A stretch of 49,882 nucleotides of DNA from Pauljensenia hongkongensis (GCF_001746855.1 NZ_CP017298.1:2062183-2112064); one strand, 5' to 3'. Shown: positions 1-10,261, counted from the first letter of the stretch. Program-made: numbers and translations. Notes: generated from the sequence alone by a model not told the origin.

Positions 1-855
1 TGCTGCCCGGGCTCGCGCCCTTCGGCAGGCCCCTGGCCGGCGCCGCCGCGACGGGCCTGGACTGGGAGGGGGCCCCCTCCGAGCGGGGCCTCGACGCCGA
101 CGGCATGCTGGCCGCCGCCGCCCGGGGCGACCTGGGCGCCCTGGTAGTCGGGGGCGTCGACGTGCGCGACTTCGCCGACCCGGACGCCGTGCGCGCCGCC
201 ATCGCGGCCACCCCCTTCGTGGTGAGCCTCGAGGTCCGCTCCTCGGAGGTGACGCGCCTGGCCGACGTGGTCCTCCCCGTGGCCCCGCCCATCGAGAAGA
301 ACGGGACCTTCATCAACTGGGAGGGCCGCCTGCGGCCCTTCGGCCAGGCCGTCTCCGCGCGCTCCCTCACCGACCGCGACGTCCTGGTGCGCCTGGCGGA
401 GGAGTTCGACGCCGACCTGGGGATCACGGCCCTGTCCGACCTCTACGCGGAGGCCAACCCGCTGATGGACTGGGAGGGCGCCCGCGAGGCCTTCGCCCCC
501 GTCGGCGCCCCGCCCGTGCCCGGAGTCGGCGAGGGCCAGGCCGTCCTGGCCGCGCACAAGCCGATGCTGGACGCGGGCCGCCTCCAGGACGGCGCGCCCT
601 GGCTTGGCCGGGGCGGCGCGCACCCCCGTCGCCCGTGCCTCGGCCGCCACGCTGGCCGCCGTGGGAGCGGCGGACGGGCAGCCGCTCACGCTCACCACCG
701 GCCGCGGCTCCCTCACGCTCCCCGCCGTCGCCGACGACCTGCCCGACCGCGTCGTGTGGGTGCCCGAGTGCTCCAGCGGTTCCATCGTCCACGAGTCCCT
801 CGGCGCGCCCGGCGCCGTCGTGACGCTCAGCGCCAGTCAGGAGGTTGCCCGATGA
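1..855 (+). CDS. nuoG: NADH-quinone oxidoreductase subunit G, C-terminal part, frameshifted
   Basis: This is the molybdopterin-oxidoreductase-like C-terminal part of the complex I subunit that carries electrons from NuoF through Fe-S clusters on the peripheral arm. The gene begins before the window. The segment VVLPVAPPIEKNGTFINWEG is typical of the family (the NGTFxNxEGR region). The reading frame is intact to about position 602, then switches by one base: codons TGG CTT GGC CGG lead nowhere, while TGG CTG GCC GGG after removing one T near 604-605 restores the frame down to the TGA at 853-855. The restored tail (TPVARASAATL onward) looks like normal NuoG sequence. Either the extra T is a sequencing or assembly error, or nuoG is broken. 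The stop overlaps the nuoH start as ATGA. Identity is firm; the frameshift is seen directly, its reality is not. Confidence 0.88.
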
Positions 856-2180
856 GCGCCCTCGCCCCCGCGGCCGCTCACTACACCGCAGCGGATTTCA
901 GCGAAGAGACCTGGTGGCTGTCCCTCATCAAAGCGGTCTTCATCATCGTCTTCCTCATCCTCAACGTCCTGCTCGCCCTGTGGGTGGAGCGGCGCGGCCT
1001 GGGGCGCATGCAGACCCGCCCGGGCCCCAACGTGGCGGGCCCCCTGGGCCTGTTCCAGGCCTTCGCCGACGCGGTCAAGCTCCTGTTCAAGGAGGACATG
1101 TGGACCAGGCGGGCCGAGAGGTTCCTCTACTTCCTGGCCCCCGCCATCGCGGCGTTCGCGGCCTTCAGCGTCTTCGCCGTGATCCCCATGGGCCCGAACG
1201 TGAGCCTGTTCGGCCACTCGTCCCCGCTGCAACTGGCCGACATGCCGGTCGCCACCCTGTACATCCTGGCGATCGCGTCGCTGGGCCTGTACGGCATCGT
1301 CCTGGGCGGCTGGTCCACGCGCTCCACGCTGCCCCTGTACGGCGCCGTCCGCTCCAGCGCCCAGGTGATCTCCTACGAGCTGGCGATGGGGCTGTCCCTG
1401 GTCTCCGTGTTCCTCATGTCGGGCACGATGTCCACCTCGCAGATCGTCGCCGCGCAGGGCCAGTACTGGTGGGTGTTCACCCTGTTCCCCGCCTTCGTCA
1501 TCTACTGCGTCTCCGCCACCGGCGAGGTCAACCGCCTCCCCTTCGACCTGCCCGAGGCCGAGGGCGAGCTGGTGGCCGGGCACATGACCGAGTACTCGTC
1601 CATGAAGTTCGGCTGGTACTACCTGTCCGAGTACGTGAACATGCTCAACGTCTCCGCTGTGGCGACCACCATGTTCCTGGGGGGCTGGCACGCCCCCTGG
1701 CCGCTGTCCCAGGTGGAGTTCCTCGCCTCCGGGTGGATGGGCATGGTCTGGTTCTTCCTCAAGATGTGGTTCTTCATGTTCCTGCTCATCTGGACACGGG
1801 CCACACTGCTGCGCTTCCGTTACGACCAGTTCATGGCCCTGGGGTGGAAGTGGCTGATGCCCATCGCCCTGGCGTGGCTCGTCATGGTCGCCCTGGTGCG
1901 CGGCCTCACCCAGTTCGTCACGGTGTCCGCCCCCGTGCTCTACGGCTCGGTCGCCGTCGTCTTCCTGATCGCCCTGGTCGTCATCTGGGTCACCGACCCC
2001 GGCGAGGAGCCCGCCCACGACCCGGCCGACGAGGAGTACACGGGCTTCGCGGACGGCTTCCCCGTCCCGCCGCTGCCGGGGCAGAGCCCCGTCGCCTCGC
2101 CGCGCGCCGGGCGCGCAGCCGCTGCCGCAGCCGGGGGCACCAGCCCGGCAAGCCCCCACGAGGAGGGTTCCGATGAGTAA
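852..2180 (+). CDS. nuoH: NADH-quinone oxidoreductase subunit H
   Basis: Membrane subunit of complex I that forms much of the quinone-binding cavity at the junction with the peripheral arm. The 442-aa protein is strongly hydrophobic with about eight or nine membrane segments. It shows the family signatures [16 protein letters not shown] (near residue 40) and the cytoplasmic loop [17 protein letters not shown], whose acidic residues line the quinone/proton path. The C-terminus carries a hydrophilic Pro/Ala-rich tail of roughly 60 residues, longer than in enterobacterial NuoH but common in actinobacteria. ATG at 852 overlaps the nuoG stop by 4 nt and follows a weak AGGAGG-like site. The end overlaps nuoI by 8 nt, so translational coupling is expected. 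Confidence 0.97.
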   Translation: MSALAPAAAHYTAADFSEETWWLSLIKAVFIIVFLILNVLLALWVERRGLGRMQTRPGPNVAGPLGLFQAFADAVKLLFKEDMWTRRAERFLYFLAPAIAAFAAFSVFAVIPMGPNVSLFGHSSPLQLADMPVATLYILAIASLGLYGIVLGGWSTRSTLPLYGAVRSSAQVISYELAMGLSLVSVFLMSGTMSTSQIVAAQGQYWWVFTLFPAFVIYCVSATGEVNRLPFDLPEAEGELVAGHMTEYSSMKFGWYYLSEYVNMLNVSAVATTMFLGGWHAPWPLSQVEFLASGWMGMVWFFLKMWFFMFLLIWTRATLLRFRYDQFMALGWKWLMPIALAWLVMVALVRGLTQFVTVSAPVLYGSVAVVFLIALVVIWVTDPGEEPAHDPADEEYTGFADGFPVPPLPGQSPVASPRAGRAAAAAAGGTSPASPHEEGSDE

Positions 2181-2832
2181 GAAGAAGCCCGCCGACGACG
2201 AGCAGATGCTCTTCGAGCACGACCCCAAGGGCCCCATCGGGCGCTTCGTGGCGCCCATGGCCGGGTACGGCGTGACCCTCTCGTCGTTCTTCCGGCCCAC
2301 CGTCACCGAGCAGTACCCGCGCGAGGAGGCGCGCGTCATGCCGCGCTTCCACGGCCGCCACCAGCTCAACCGCTACGCCGACGGCCTCGAGAAGTGCGTC
2401 GGCTGCGAGCTCTGCGCCTGGGCGTGCCCCGCGGACGCCATCTTCGTCGAGGCCGCCTCCAACACGCCCGACGAGCAGTACTCCGCGGGCGAGCGCTACG
2501 GCCGCGTCTACGAGATCAACTACTTGCGCTGCATCTTCTGCGGGATGTGCATCGAGGCGTGCCCGACTCGGGCGCTGACGATGACCAACGAGTTCGAGCT
2601 GGCCGAGTACACGCGCGAGGACGACATCTACGTCAAGGACGACCTGCTGGTCCCCCTGTCGGAGGGGATGCTCTCGACGCCCCACCCGATGGTCCCGGGG
2701 AAGTCCGATGGCGACTACTACCGTGGAGAAGTCGACGGGCCCGTGCCCGAGCAGATCGACTGGGTGGGGAGCCGGCGCCCCGACGACCCCAGCCTGCCGG
2801 GCGCGCGGGCGCTCGTGGGAGAGGACGGATGA
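2173..2832 (+). CDS. nuoI: NADH-quinone oxidoreductase subunit I (2x[4Fe-4S] ferredoxin-like)
   Basis: Peripheral-arm subunit holding the N6a and N6b tetranuclear clusters that pass electrons towards cluster N2 and menaquinone. The 219-aa protein has two complete CxxCxxCxxxCP motifs, [12 protein letters not shown] near residue 75 and [12 protein letters not shown] near residue 118, so both clusters should be built. ATG at 2173 lies just after GAGGAGGG at 2160-2167, a strong ribosome site inside the end of nuoH. The stop overlaps the nuoJ start as ATGATG. Length and motif spacing match the family. The C-terminal 60 residues, after the second cluster, are polar and less conserved. Confidence 0.97.
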   Translation: MSKKKPADDEQMLFEHDPKGPIGRFVAPMAGYGVTLSSFFRPTVTEQYPREEARVMPRFHGRHQLNRYADGLEKCVGCELCAWACPADAIFVEAASNTPDEQYSAGERYGRVYEINYLRCIFCGMCIEACPTRALTMTNEFELAEYTREDDIYVKDDLLVPLSEGMLSTPHPMVPGKSDGDYYRGEVDGPVPEQIDWVGSRRPDDPSLPGARALVGEDG

Positions 2833-3785
2833 TGAACCTGCTGCAAGGCTGGCCCGCCATGGGCTCCGTGGGAGAGGCGGTCCTGTTCGCGTGCACCGCG
2901 GTCTTCATGGTCGCCTGCGCCCTGGGCGTCCTCTTCTTCAAGAAGGCCGCCCACTCCGCCGTGTGCATGGTCGGGGTGATGCTGGGCCTGGCGGTCCTGT
3001 ACATCGCCAACAACGCCCCCTTCCTGGGAGTCGCGCAGATCGTCGTCTACACGGGCGCGATCATGATGCTCTTCCTCTTCGTCATCATGCTCATCGGCAT
3101 CGGCGAGTCCGACGACTACGCCCTGCAGGGGCGCGGCAGGATCATCGCCGCCGTCCTGGGCGGCCTGGGCCTGGCGGTGTGCGTGACGGCCGCCGTGGTC
3201 CACTCCACCGCCGACGCCCGCACGGCCGCGCCCGTGGACCCGTACTCGAACGCCCCCATCACGGACCTGGCGGTCATGCTCTTCGAACGCCACTGGCTGT
3301 CGATGGAACTGGCCGGGGGCCTGCTCATCACCGCCGCCCTGGGCGCCATGGTGCTCACCCATTCGGACCGCCTCGTGCCCAAGGCCGACCAGGCGCAGAC
3401 CGCGCGCTCCAAGATGCGCGCCTTCGCCCAGACCGGCCGCCGCATCGGCCAACTGCCCGCCCCCGGCGTGTACGCCCGCTCCAACGCGGCCGACGTACCC
3501 GCCGTCTCCGGCGAGACACTGGGCCCCGTCGAGGAGTCCGTCCCCCGCGTGCTGCGCGTGCGCGGCCTGGAGCGCTCCATCGGCGAGGTCGACAGGGAGG
3601 TCGCCCAGGCCCTGGCCCTGGCGCGCTCCGACGGGCAGGGCGATTCGCCCTTCGGGGCCGTCGGCCCCGCCGATGTCGGCCGCTCCGGCTCGTGGGGCAT
3701 GCCCGGGCCCGCCGCCCCCACCGGACTCAACCAGCCCAAGCCCCGCCGCAGCGACGGGGCAGCCACCCAGGAGGAAGCAAAGTGA
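2829..3785 (+). CDS. nuoJ: NADH-quinone oxidoreductase subunit J
   Basis: Membrane subunit of complex I between the quinone module and the antiporter-like pumps. The 318-aa protein has five hydrophobic segments in the first 190 residues, with [19 protein letters not shown] being the characteristic third segment carrying the pi-bulge region. The remaining 130 residues form a charged, Pro/Gly-rich cytoplasmic tail, making it considerably longer than the 180-aa E. coli protein; such tails occur in actinobacterial NuoJ. Two ATG codons, 2829 and 2832, are in tandem; 2829 overlaps the nuoI stop. The TGA overlaps the nuoK GTG. Confidence 0.95.
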   Translation: MMNLLQGWPAMGSVGEAVLFACTAVFMVACALGVLFFKKAAHSAVCMVGVMLGLAVLYIANNAPFLGVAQIVVYTGAIMMLFLFVIMLIGIGESDDYALQGRGRIIAAVLGGLGLAVCVTAAVVHSTADARTAAPVDPYSNAPITDLAVMLFERHWLSMELAGGLLITAALGAMVLTHSDRLVPKADQAQTARSKMRAFAQTGRRIGQLPAPGVYARSNAADVPAVSGETLGPVEESVPRVLRVRGLERSIGEVDREVAQALALARSDGQGDSPFGAVGPADVGRSGSWGMPGPAAPTGLNQPKPRRSDGAATQEEAK

Positions 3786-4081
3786 GCCTAGCCTGGTACC
3801 TCGTCCTCGCGGCGGTCCTGTTCGCCATCGGCGCCGTCGTGGTCCTCGTGCGCCGCTCCGCGGTGATCTCCCTCATGGGCGTCGAGCTCATGCTCAACTC
3901 CGCGAACCTGGTGCTCGTCGCCTTCTCGCGCATCGGGTCGAACATCGACGGGCAGATCATGGCGTTCTTCGTCATGGTGGTCGCAGCCGCCGAGGTCGTC
4001 GTCGGCCTGTCCATCATCGTGTCCATCTACCGTTCGCGCGCCACGACCAGCGTGGACGACGCCAACCTGCTCAAGCACTGA
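3782..4081 (+). CDS. nuoK: NADH-quinone oxidoreductase subunit K
   Basis: Small 99-aa complex I subunit related to MrpC. It has three membrane helices and carries glutamates needed for proton translocation: [11 protein letters not shown] holds the conserved Glu of helix 2, and [17 protein letters not shown] holds the second Glu of helix 3. The start is GTG at 3782, which overlaps the nuoJ TGA (GTGA) and follows CAGGAGGAAGC at 3769-3779. A 14-nt gap separates it from nuoL. Confidence 0.97.
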   Translation: MSLAWYLVLAAVLFAIGAVVVLVRRSAVISLMGVELMLNSANLVLVAFSRIGSNIDGQIMAFFVMVVAAAEVVVGLSIIVSIYRSRATTSVDDANLLKH

Positions 4082-4095
4082 AGGAGGGCACCACC

Positions 4096-6060
4096 ATGAC
4101 ACCGTTCCTCCTGCCCGCCGCCGCGCCCGCGTCCGCCACGGGGGCCGCGTCGCTGGCGCCCCTGATGATCCTGGTCCCCCTGGTCAGCGCGGGCCTGCTG
4201 CTGCTCCTGGGCCGAGCCGCCGATTCCTGGGGGCACTGGCTGGCCACCGCTGCCTCGTGGGCGTCCTTCGGGATCGGCGCGGCCGTGGCGGCCCAGATGC
4301 TCGGCTCCGACCCGTCGTCGAGGCGCTCCTCCCAGACGCTCTTCACCTGGATCCCCGCCGGGGACTTCACGGTGGACTTCGGGCTGCTGGTCGACCCGCT
4401 CTCCCTCACCTTCGTCATCCTGGTGACCTTCGTGGGCTCCCTCATCCACGTGTACGCCATCGCCTACATGGCCCACGACGGGGCGAGGCGCCGCTTCTTC
4501 GCCTACCTCAACCTCTTCATCGCGGCGATGCTCGTCCTGGTCCTCGCCGACTCCTACGCGGGCCTCTTCGTGGGCTGGGAGGGCGTGGGCCTGGCCTCGT
4601 ACCTGCTCATCGGGTTCTGGAACCACGTCCCCGCCAACGCCGTGGCCGCCAAGAAGGCGTTCATCATGAACCGCGTGGGCGATATCGGGATGCTCATCGC
4701 CATGATGGCGATGGTCGCGAACTTCTCGTCCGTCTCCTACGCCGAGGTCAGCGCCCGGGTGGGCGGGGCCGGGCAGGCCCAGGCCACCGTCATCGGCCTC
4801 TTCCTGCTGGTCGCGGCCTGCGGCAAGTCCGCGCAGTTCCCCCTGCAGGCCTGGCTGGGCGACGCCATGGCGGGCCCGACCCCCGTGTCGGCCCTCATCC
4901 ACGCGGCCACCATGGTCACCGCGGGCGTCTACCTGGTCGTGCGCTCCGGCGCGGTCTTCACGGCCGCCCCGGCGGCCGCGGCGGCAGTGGTCGTCGTCGG
5001 CGCCGTCACCCTGCTCTTCGGCGCCGTCGTCGGCTCGGCCAAGGACGACATGAAGAAGGTCCTGGCCGCCTCCACTATGAGCCAGATCGGCTACATGATG
5101 CTCGGCGCGGGCCTGGGGCCCATCGGCTGGGCCTTCGCCGTCTTCCACCTGTTCACCCACGGCTTCTTCAAGGCCCTGATGTTCCTGGGCGCGGGCTCGG
5201 TCATGCACGGCATGGGCGACCAGGTGAACATGCGGCGCTTCGGCGCCCTGCGCGGCGCCATGAAGGTCACGTGGCTCACCTTCATGATGGGCTGGCTGGC
5301 CATCCTGGGGGTGCCGCCCCTGTCCGGGTTCTGGTCGAAGGACAAGATCATCGAGGCCGCGTTCTCGATCCATTCCTTCGGCGGCTCGGAGGCGCCGTGG
5401 GCGCCCTGGGTGTTCGGCACCGTCGCCCTGGTGGGCGCCGGCGTCACCGCGTTCTACATGTCGCGCCTGTTCTTCATGACCTTCCACGGCAAGGCGCGCT
5501 GGACCACCGAGGCCGAGGGGAGCCCCGTGCGCCCCCACGAGTCCGGCCCCCTCATGACCATCCCCATGGTCGTCCTGGCCGTCGGGGCCGTCGTGATCGG
5601 CGCGGCCCTGTCCGTCGGCGACTTCTTCACCACGTGGTTGGAGCCCGCCATCGGCCCCGTCGAGCACGGCGAACCCGTCGTGGGCGAGTACGCCCTGCAG
5701 GGCGCCACCCTGGTCCTCGTCCTGGTCGGCGCGTGGATCGCGTGGCGCAAGTACGGCGCCGCCCAGGTCCCCGCCTCCGTCCCCGCGGGCAACGCCCTCA
5801 CCGAGGCGGCGCGCCGCGACCTCTACCAGGACACCGTCAACGAGGCGCTCTTCATGGCGCCGTCCAAGGGGCTCGTCGCCGTGGCCACGGTGGGCGACTC
5901 CGCCGTCATCGACGGGGCGCTCACGGGCGCCGGGCGCGCCTGCCAGGGCGTCGGGAAGCTCGTCGGCGCCACGCAGAACGGCTTCGTGCGCGCCTACGCC
6001 TCGTACATCCTCGCGGGAGCGGTGGCCGCGGTGGCGCTCGTCCTGGCGTTCAGGCTCTGA
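4096..6060 (+). CDS. nuoL: NADH-quinone oxidoreductase subunit L
   Basis: The distal antiporter-like proton-pumping subunit of complex I, 654 aa with about 16 membrane helices. The core antiporter signature is present, with the conserved glutamate in FVGWEGVGLASYLLIGFW and the lysine/histidine region around QFPLQAWLGDAMAGPTPVSA. The C-terminal part should form the long lateral amphipathic helix and final membrane anchor (SYILAGAVAAVALVLAF). ATG at 4096 follows GAAGGAGGGC at 4080-4089. It is separated by 15 nt from nuoM. Confidence 0.97.
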   Translation: MTPFLLPAAAPASATGAASLAPLMILVPLVSAGLLLLLGRAADSWGHWLATAASWASFGIGAAVAAQMLGSDPSSRRSSQTLFTWIPAGDFTVDFGLLVDPLSLTFVILVTFVGSLIHVYAIAYMAHDGARRRFFAYLNLFIAAMLVLVLADSYAGLFVGWEGVGLASYLLIGFWNHVPANAVAAKKAFIMNRVGDIGMLIAMMAMVANFSSVSYAEVSARVGGAGQAQATVIGLFLLVAACGKSAQFPLQAWLGDAMAGPTPVSALIHAATMVTAGVYLVVRSGAVFTAAPAAAAAVVVVGAVTLLFGAVVGSAKDDMKKVLAASTMSQIGYMMLGAGLGPIGWAFAVFHLFTHGFFKALMFLGAGSVMHGMGDQVNMRRFGALRGAMKVTWLTFMMGWLAILGVPPLSGFWSKDKIIEAAFSIHSFGGSEAPWAPWVFGTVALVGAGVTAFYMSRLFFMTFHGKARWTTEAEGSPVRPHESGPLMTIPMVVLAVGAVVIGAALSVGDFFTTWLEPAIGPVEHGEPVVGEYALQGATLVLVLVGAWIAWRKYGAAQVPASVPAGNALTEAARRDLYQDTVNEALFMAPSKGLVAVATVGDSAVIDGALTGAGRACQGVGKLVGATQNGFVRAYASYILAGAVAAVALVLAFRL

Positions 6061-6075
6061 AGGGGATCACGAACA

Positions 6076-7638
6076 ATGGAAAACGCAATGGAAGCCTCAC
6101 AGTTCCCCTGGCTGACCGCGATGGTCGCCCTCCCGGCCCTGGGCGCCGCCCTGCTGGGCCTCGTCCCCGCGCTGCGGCGCTCGGCGGGCAGGGCCGTCGC
6201 CCTCGCCGTGTCCGCAGCCGAGCTGGTCCTCGCGCTGGTCGTCGCGGCCACGCGCTTCGACTGGTCGGCCCCCGCCTCGTACCAGGTCACCGACTCCTTC
6301 ACGTGGATCCCCCAGCTGGGCATCAGCTGGTCCCTGTCCGTGAGCGCGCTGTCCCTCGTCATGGTGCTGCTCGCCACCGCGCTGGTCCCCCTGGTGCTCG
6401 TCGCCGGGTGGGACGAGGAGGAGTCCGCCGACCAGGGGGCCTACCCCGCCCTGGTGCTCGCGCTCGAGTCCTTCATGGTCGTGATCTTCACGGCGTGGGA
6501 CCTCGCGGTCTTCTACTTCGCCTTCGAGGCGATGCTGGTGCCCCTGTACCTCATGATCGGCCGCTACGGGGTGGGCGGGGAGGCGGAGCGCCACAGGGCC
6601 GCCATGAAGTTCCTCCTCTACTCGCTCTTCGGCGGGCTCGTCATGCTGGGCGGCGTCGTCGCCCTGTGGGCGACGGCCCCCGCGCCCGGCTCCCGTGAGC
6701 TCTTCTTCCGCTTCGACACGCTCGCCCAGGTGTCCCAGTCGCTGCCCCAGGGCGCCCAGGCCCTCGTCTTCGCGACCTTCATGGTGGCCTTCGCCATCAA
6801 GGCGCCGATGGTGCCCGTCCACACGTGGCTGCCCGACACGGCCGCCGTGGCCCGGCCCGGGACGTCGGTGCTGCTGGTCGGAGTCCTCGACAAGATCGGC
6901 ACCTACGGGATGATCGTCCTGTGCCTGCGGATGCTGCCCGGGCCCTCCGCCTCCGCCAGGTGGGCGATGGTGGCCCTGGCCGTCGTGTCCATCATCTGGG
7001 GCGGCCTGGCCGCCAACGGGCAGAACGACATCATGCGCCTGGTGTCCTACACCTCGGTGTCCCACTTCGGTTTCATGGTGCTCGGCGTCTTCATCGGCTC
7101 CGAGACCGCGCTGGTGGGGGCGATGTTCTACATGGTCGCCCACGGGGTGTCCATCGCCGCGATGTTCTGGCTGTCCGGGTGGCTGTCGCGCCGGGGCGGC
7201 ACCCAGGACATGCGCGAGTACGCCGGGATGCAGCGCGTCGCGCCCGTCCTGGCGGGGCTGTGGCTGACCGCCGGCCTGGCCTCCATCGCGCTGCCCGGCC
7301 TGTCGGGCTTCGTGCCCGAGTACCTGGTCCTGATGGGGACGTGGCGCGTCAGCGCCGCGGCCGCCCTCTTCGCGGTCCTCGGCGTCGTCATCGCCGCCAT
7401 GTACGTGCTCATGCCCTACCAGCGGGTGTTCACGGGCGCCCCCGCCAAGGGGAAGGAGGGCCTGAGCGACCTCGGCGGGCGCGAGAGGGCAGTCATGGCC
7501 CCCGTCGTCGCCGCGATGCTGGTCCTGGGCATCTGGAGCGCCCCGCTGGTCTCGGCGCTCACCCCCATCGCCAATGACGCGGCCCTGGGCTCCCCGGCGC
7601 CGACCGCCTCCGCTTCTCCCGAAGGGAGCTCCAAGTGA
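6076..7638 (+). CDS. nuoM: NADH-quinone oxidoreductase subunit M
   Basis: Antiporter-like proton-pumping subunit of complex I, 520 aa with about 14 membrane helices. Signatures include YFAFEAMLVPLYLMIGRYG (conserved Glu of helix 5) and FAIKAPMVPVHTWLPDTAAV (conserved Lys and the PxHxWLPxA motif). ATG at 6076 follows GAAGGGGATC. A second in-frame ATG at 6088 would remove four residues. The polar C-terminal tail (Pro/Ser/Ala-rich, last 20 residues) is variable in the family. The TGA overlaps the nuoN GTG. Confidence 0.97.
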   Translation: MENAMEASQFPWLTAMVALPALGAALLGLVPALRRSAGRAVALAVSAAELVLALVVAATRFDWSAPASYQVTDSFTWIPQLGISWSLSVSALSLVMVLLATALVPLVLVAGWDEEESADQGAYPALVLALESFMVVIFTAWDLAVFYFAFEAMLVPLYLMIGRYGVGGEAERHRAAMKFLLYSLFGGLVMLGGVVALWATAPAPGSRELFFRFDTLAQVSQSLPQGAQALVFATFMVAFAIKAPMVPVHTWLPDTAAVARPGTSVLLVGVLDKIGTYGMIVLCLRMLPGPSASARWAMVALAVVSIIWGGLAANGQNDIMRLVSYTSVSHFGFMVLGVFIGSETALVGAMFYMVAHGVSIAAMFWLSGWLSRRGGTQDMREYAGMQRVAPVLAGLWLTAGLASIALPGLSGFVPEYLVLMGTWRVSAAAALFAVLGVVIAAMYVLMPYQRVFTGAPAKGKEGLSDLGGRERAVMAPVVAAMLVLGIWSAPLVSALTPIANDAALGSPAPTASASPEGSSK

Positions 7639-9203
7639 TCCTCCTGCCCCAAGCAGCCTTCTCCGCCCCCGACGTCCGGTGGGCGGCGCTGGTGCCCGTC
7701 CTCATCGTCCTGGGCACTGCCGTGCTGAGCGTGCTGGTCGAGGCCTTCGCCCCCGTGCGCGCCCGCCGGCCCATCGTCATCGGCCTCGCCCTTTTCGCCA
7801 CCGGCGCCGCGGCGGCCGTCCTGGCGCTGCGGTGGACCACCGTGCTGGCGGCCCCCGCCTCGTTGGGGGAGTACATCGAGGATCCGCTGACCGTGGGCGC
7901 GCAGTTCGTCCTGGCAATCATCGGCTTCCTGTCGGTCCTGGTCATGGCCGACCGCACGCGGGTGGGGGACGGGTCCTTCGCGGCCCAGCCCTCCGACCGC
8001 CCGGGCTCGGCCGCCGAGGAGCTGTCCGAGGCGAAGGGCTACCAGCGCTCCGAGGTCTTCCCCCTGGCCCTGTTCTCGTTGGGCGGCATGATGGTGTTCC
8101 CGGCGGCGGACAACTTCGTGGCGCTCTTCGTCGCCCTGGAGGTCATGTCGCTGCCGCTGTACGTGCTCGCGGCCACCGCCCGCAGGCGCAGGCAGCTGTC
8201 CCACGAGGCGGCGCTCAAGTACTTCGTCCTGGGCGCCTTCTCCTCGGCGTTCATGCTCATGGGAGCGGCCCTGCTCTTCGGCGCGTCGAACTCCCTGACG
8301 ATCTCGGCCCTGGCCCAGGCGATCGGCGCCTCCGTGGCGATGGACCGCCTGGTCCTCATCGGCGTCCTGTGCGTCATGATCGGCCTGCTGTTCAAGGTGG
8401 GCGCGGCGCCCTTCCACGCGTGGGCCCCCGACGTGTACACCGGCGCGCCCACGCCCGTCACCGGGTTCATGGCGGCGGCCGTGAAGGTGGCGGCGTTCGG
8501 GGCGGTGCTCCGCTTCTACCAGGTGGTGGCGGGCCTGTTGTCGTGGGATCTGCTCCCCGTGTTCCTGGCGGTCGCAGCCGCCACCATCGTGGTGGGCACC
8601 TTCGTCGGACTCGTCCAGTCGGACGTGAAGAGGATGCTCGCCTTCTCGTCGATCGCCCACGCCGGGTTCATCCTCATCGGCGTGTTCTCCCTGGTCAAGG
8701 GCAGTTCCGGCCATGTGCTGCTCTACGTGCTGTCCTACGGCCTGGCCACAGTCGGCGCCTTCGGCGTCGTGACGCTGGTGCGCACGCGCGACCAGGACGG
8801 CGCGGTGGGGGGCGAGGCCAACCAGTTGTCGCGCTGGGCGGGCCTGGGGCGCACGAACCCGTGGGTGGCGGCCTCCATGCTGGTGTTCCTGCTCTCCTTC
8901 GCGGGCATCCCGCTCACGGGCGGTTTCATCGGCAAATTCGTGGTCTTCTCCGACGGGGCCGCCGGGGGGCTGGCCTGGCTGGTCGCCGTGGCCCTGGTCG
9001 CCTCGGCGGTCACGGCCTTCTACTACTTCCGCCTGGTGCGCCTCATGTTCTTCACCGAGCCGGAGGGGGACGCGGTAGTGGTGCGCAGCGAGGGCCTGAC
9101 GGGGATCGCGGTCGCGGTCTGCGCTGTGGCGACCATCGCACTCGGCGTGTTCCCGGGCCCCGTCTTGTCCCAGCTGTCGAAGATCGTCATACTTCTTCCG
9201 TGA
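7635..9203 (+). CDS. nuoN: NADH-quinone oxidoreductase subunit N
   Basis: Third antiporter-like pump of complex I and the last nuo gene, 522 aa. It has about 14 membrane helices, with family motifs FVALEVMSLPLYVLAA (conserved Glu) and LLFKVGAAPFHAWAPDVYTG (conserved Lys and the HxWxPDVY motif). A hydrophilic insertion of about 40 residues (near residues 105-145, including RPGSAAEELSEAKGYQRSE) sits between early helices, typical of actinobacterial NuoN. GTG at 7635 overlaps the nuoM stop and follows GAAGGGAGCTCC. Its own TGA overlaps the next gene's GTG. Confidence 0.97.
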   Translation: MILLPQAAFSAPDVRWAALVPVLIVLGTAVLSVLVEAFAPVRARRPIVIGLALFATGAAAAVLALRWTTVLAAPASLGEYIEDPLTVGAQFVLAIIGFLSVLVMADRTRVGDGSFAAQPSDRPGSAAEELSEAKGYQRSEVFPLALFSLGGMMVFPAADNFVALFVALEVMSLPLYVLAATARRRRQLSHEAALKYFVLGAFSSAFMLMGAALLFGASNSLTISALAQAIGASVAMDRLVLIGVLCVMIGLLFKVGAAPFHAWAPDVYTGAPTPVTGFMAAAVKVAAFGAVLRFYQVVAGLLSWDLLPVFLAVAAATIVVGTFVGLVQSDVKRMLAFSSIAHAGFILIGVFSLVKGSSGHVLLYVLSYGLATVGAFGVVTLVRTRDQDGAVGGEANQLSRWAGLGRTNPWVAASMLVFLLSFAGIPLTGGFIGKFVVFSDGAAGGLAWLVAVALVASAVTAFYYFRLVRLMFFTEPEGDAVVVRSEGLTGIAVAVCAVATIALGVFPGPVLSQLSKIVILLP

Positions 9204-10213
9204 GCGTTTCAGCAGCAGATCTCCATGTTCCCGGCCTCGAGTCCCGGATCTCCCCGGGGCTCGAGGCCGTTGAGCGCCAGCTGGCCGGGGCGGTCTCCTC
9301 GTCCCGGGACCTCGTCGACGAGCTGACCGCCCACTTGTCGGCGGCGGGGGGCAAGCGGCTGCGCCCGCTGCTCACCCTGGTGTGCGCCCAGCTGGGGCGC
9401 CCCGAACTGGCGCTCGGCGAGCGCGTCATCACGGGTGCCACGGCTGTGGAGCTCACGCACCTGGCGTCCCTGTACCACGACGACGTCATGGATTCGGCGC
9501 CCACACGCCGGGGCGTGCCCTCCGCCCAGCGGCTGTGGGGGAACAACAGGGCGATCCTGGCGGGGGACGTCCTCTTCGCGAGGGCGTCGGCGCTGGTCGC
9601 CGCGCTGGGCCCGGAGATGGTCACGCGCCACGCCGTGACTTTCGAGCGCCTGTGCACGGGGCAGCTGAACGAGACCTTCGGCCCGGCTCCCGGGGAGGAT
9701 CCCGTGGAGTTCTACCTGCGCGTCCTGGCCGACAAGACGGGGTCCCTGGTGTCGTCGGCGGCCGCCTTCGGGGCGCTGCTCTCTGACGCGGGGGCCTTCG
9801 TGGGCGACGTGGTCGCCGAGTTCGGCGAACGGGTGGGAGTGGCGTTCCAGATCGCCGACGACGTCCTGGATCTGGCGTCCTCGGGGGGCCAGTCGGGCAA
9901 GACACCGGGAACGGATCTGCGCGAGGGCGTGGACACGCTGCCGGTGCTGCTGCTGCGCAGGCGCGAGGCGGAGGGCGGCCTTGACGACGCGGGCAGGCGC
10001 ATCCTGGAGGGCCTGGGCTCGGATCTGTCCTCCGACGAGGCGCTGGGCGACGTGGTGTCGATGCTGCGCGTCCACGACGTGCTCGACGAGACCCGCTCCC
10101 TGGCGCGCGCCTGGGCCGCCGGCGCCATCGACTGCCTCGAGGCGCTGCCCAAGGGAGAGCCGAAGACCGCGCTGGTCGCTTTCGCGCACCTGATGGTGGA
10201 CAGGCTCGCCTGA
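9200..10213 (+). CDS. Polyprenyl diphosphate synthase (probably for the menaquinone side chain)
   Basis: Trans-prenyltransferase of 337 aa that extends allylic diphosphates with isopentenyl diphosphate. The first Asp-rich motif is DDVMD at residues 94-98 in the context YHDDVMDSAPTRRG, and the second is DDVLD at 220-224 in QIADDVLDLA; GGKRLRPLLTL is the IPP-binding region. Both Mg sites are complete, so it should be active. The GTG start overlaps the nuoN stop (GTGA), making it the last gene of the nuo operon. An enzyme coupled to complex I expression fits production of the menaquinone tail, as for the actinobacterial GrcC/HepT-type synthases near nuo. Product chain length cannot be read from the sequence with confidence. 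Confidence 0.9.
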   Translation: MSVSAADLHVPGLESRISPGLEAVERQLAGAVSSSRDLVDELTAHLSAAGGKRLRPLLTLVCAQLGRPELALGERVITGATAVELTHLASLYHDDVMDSAPTRRGVPSAQRLWGNNRAILAGDVLFARASALVAALGPEMVTRHAVTFERLCTGQLNETFGPAPGEDPVEFYLRVLADKTGSLVSSAAAFGALLSDAGAFVGDVVAEFGERVGVAFQIADDVLDLASSGGQSGKTPGTDLREGVDTLPVLLLRRREAEGGLDDAGRRILEGLGSDLSSDEALGDVVSMLRVHDVLDETRSLARAWAAGAIDCLEALPKGEPKTALVAFAHLMVDRLA

Positions 10214-10261
10214 GAACGAGTGGGGCTCGTCTCAGATGGGCCCGCCCCCCTCCCCGGTGGA

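Noticed and set aside
837-2369. Long open frame opposite nuoH
   Set aside because: Arg/Gly/His/Asp-rich shadow of a very GC-rich gene; nuoH and nuoI on the other strand are certain.
4027-5667. 546-codon open frame opposite nuoL
   Set aside because: Low-complexity composition and no start signal; reverse complement of the nuoL membrane helices.
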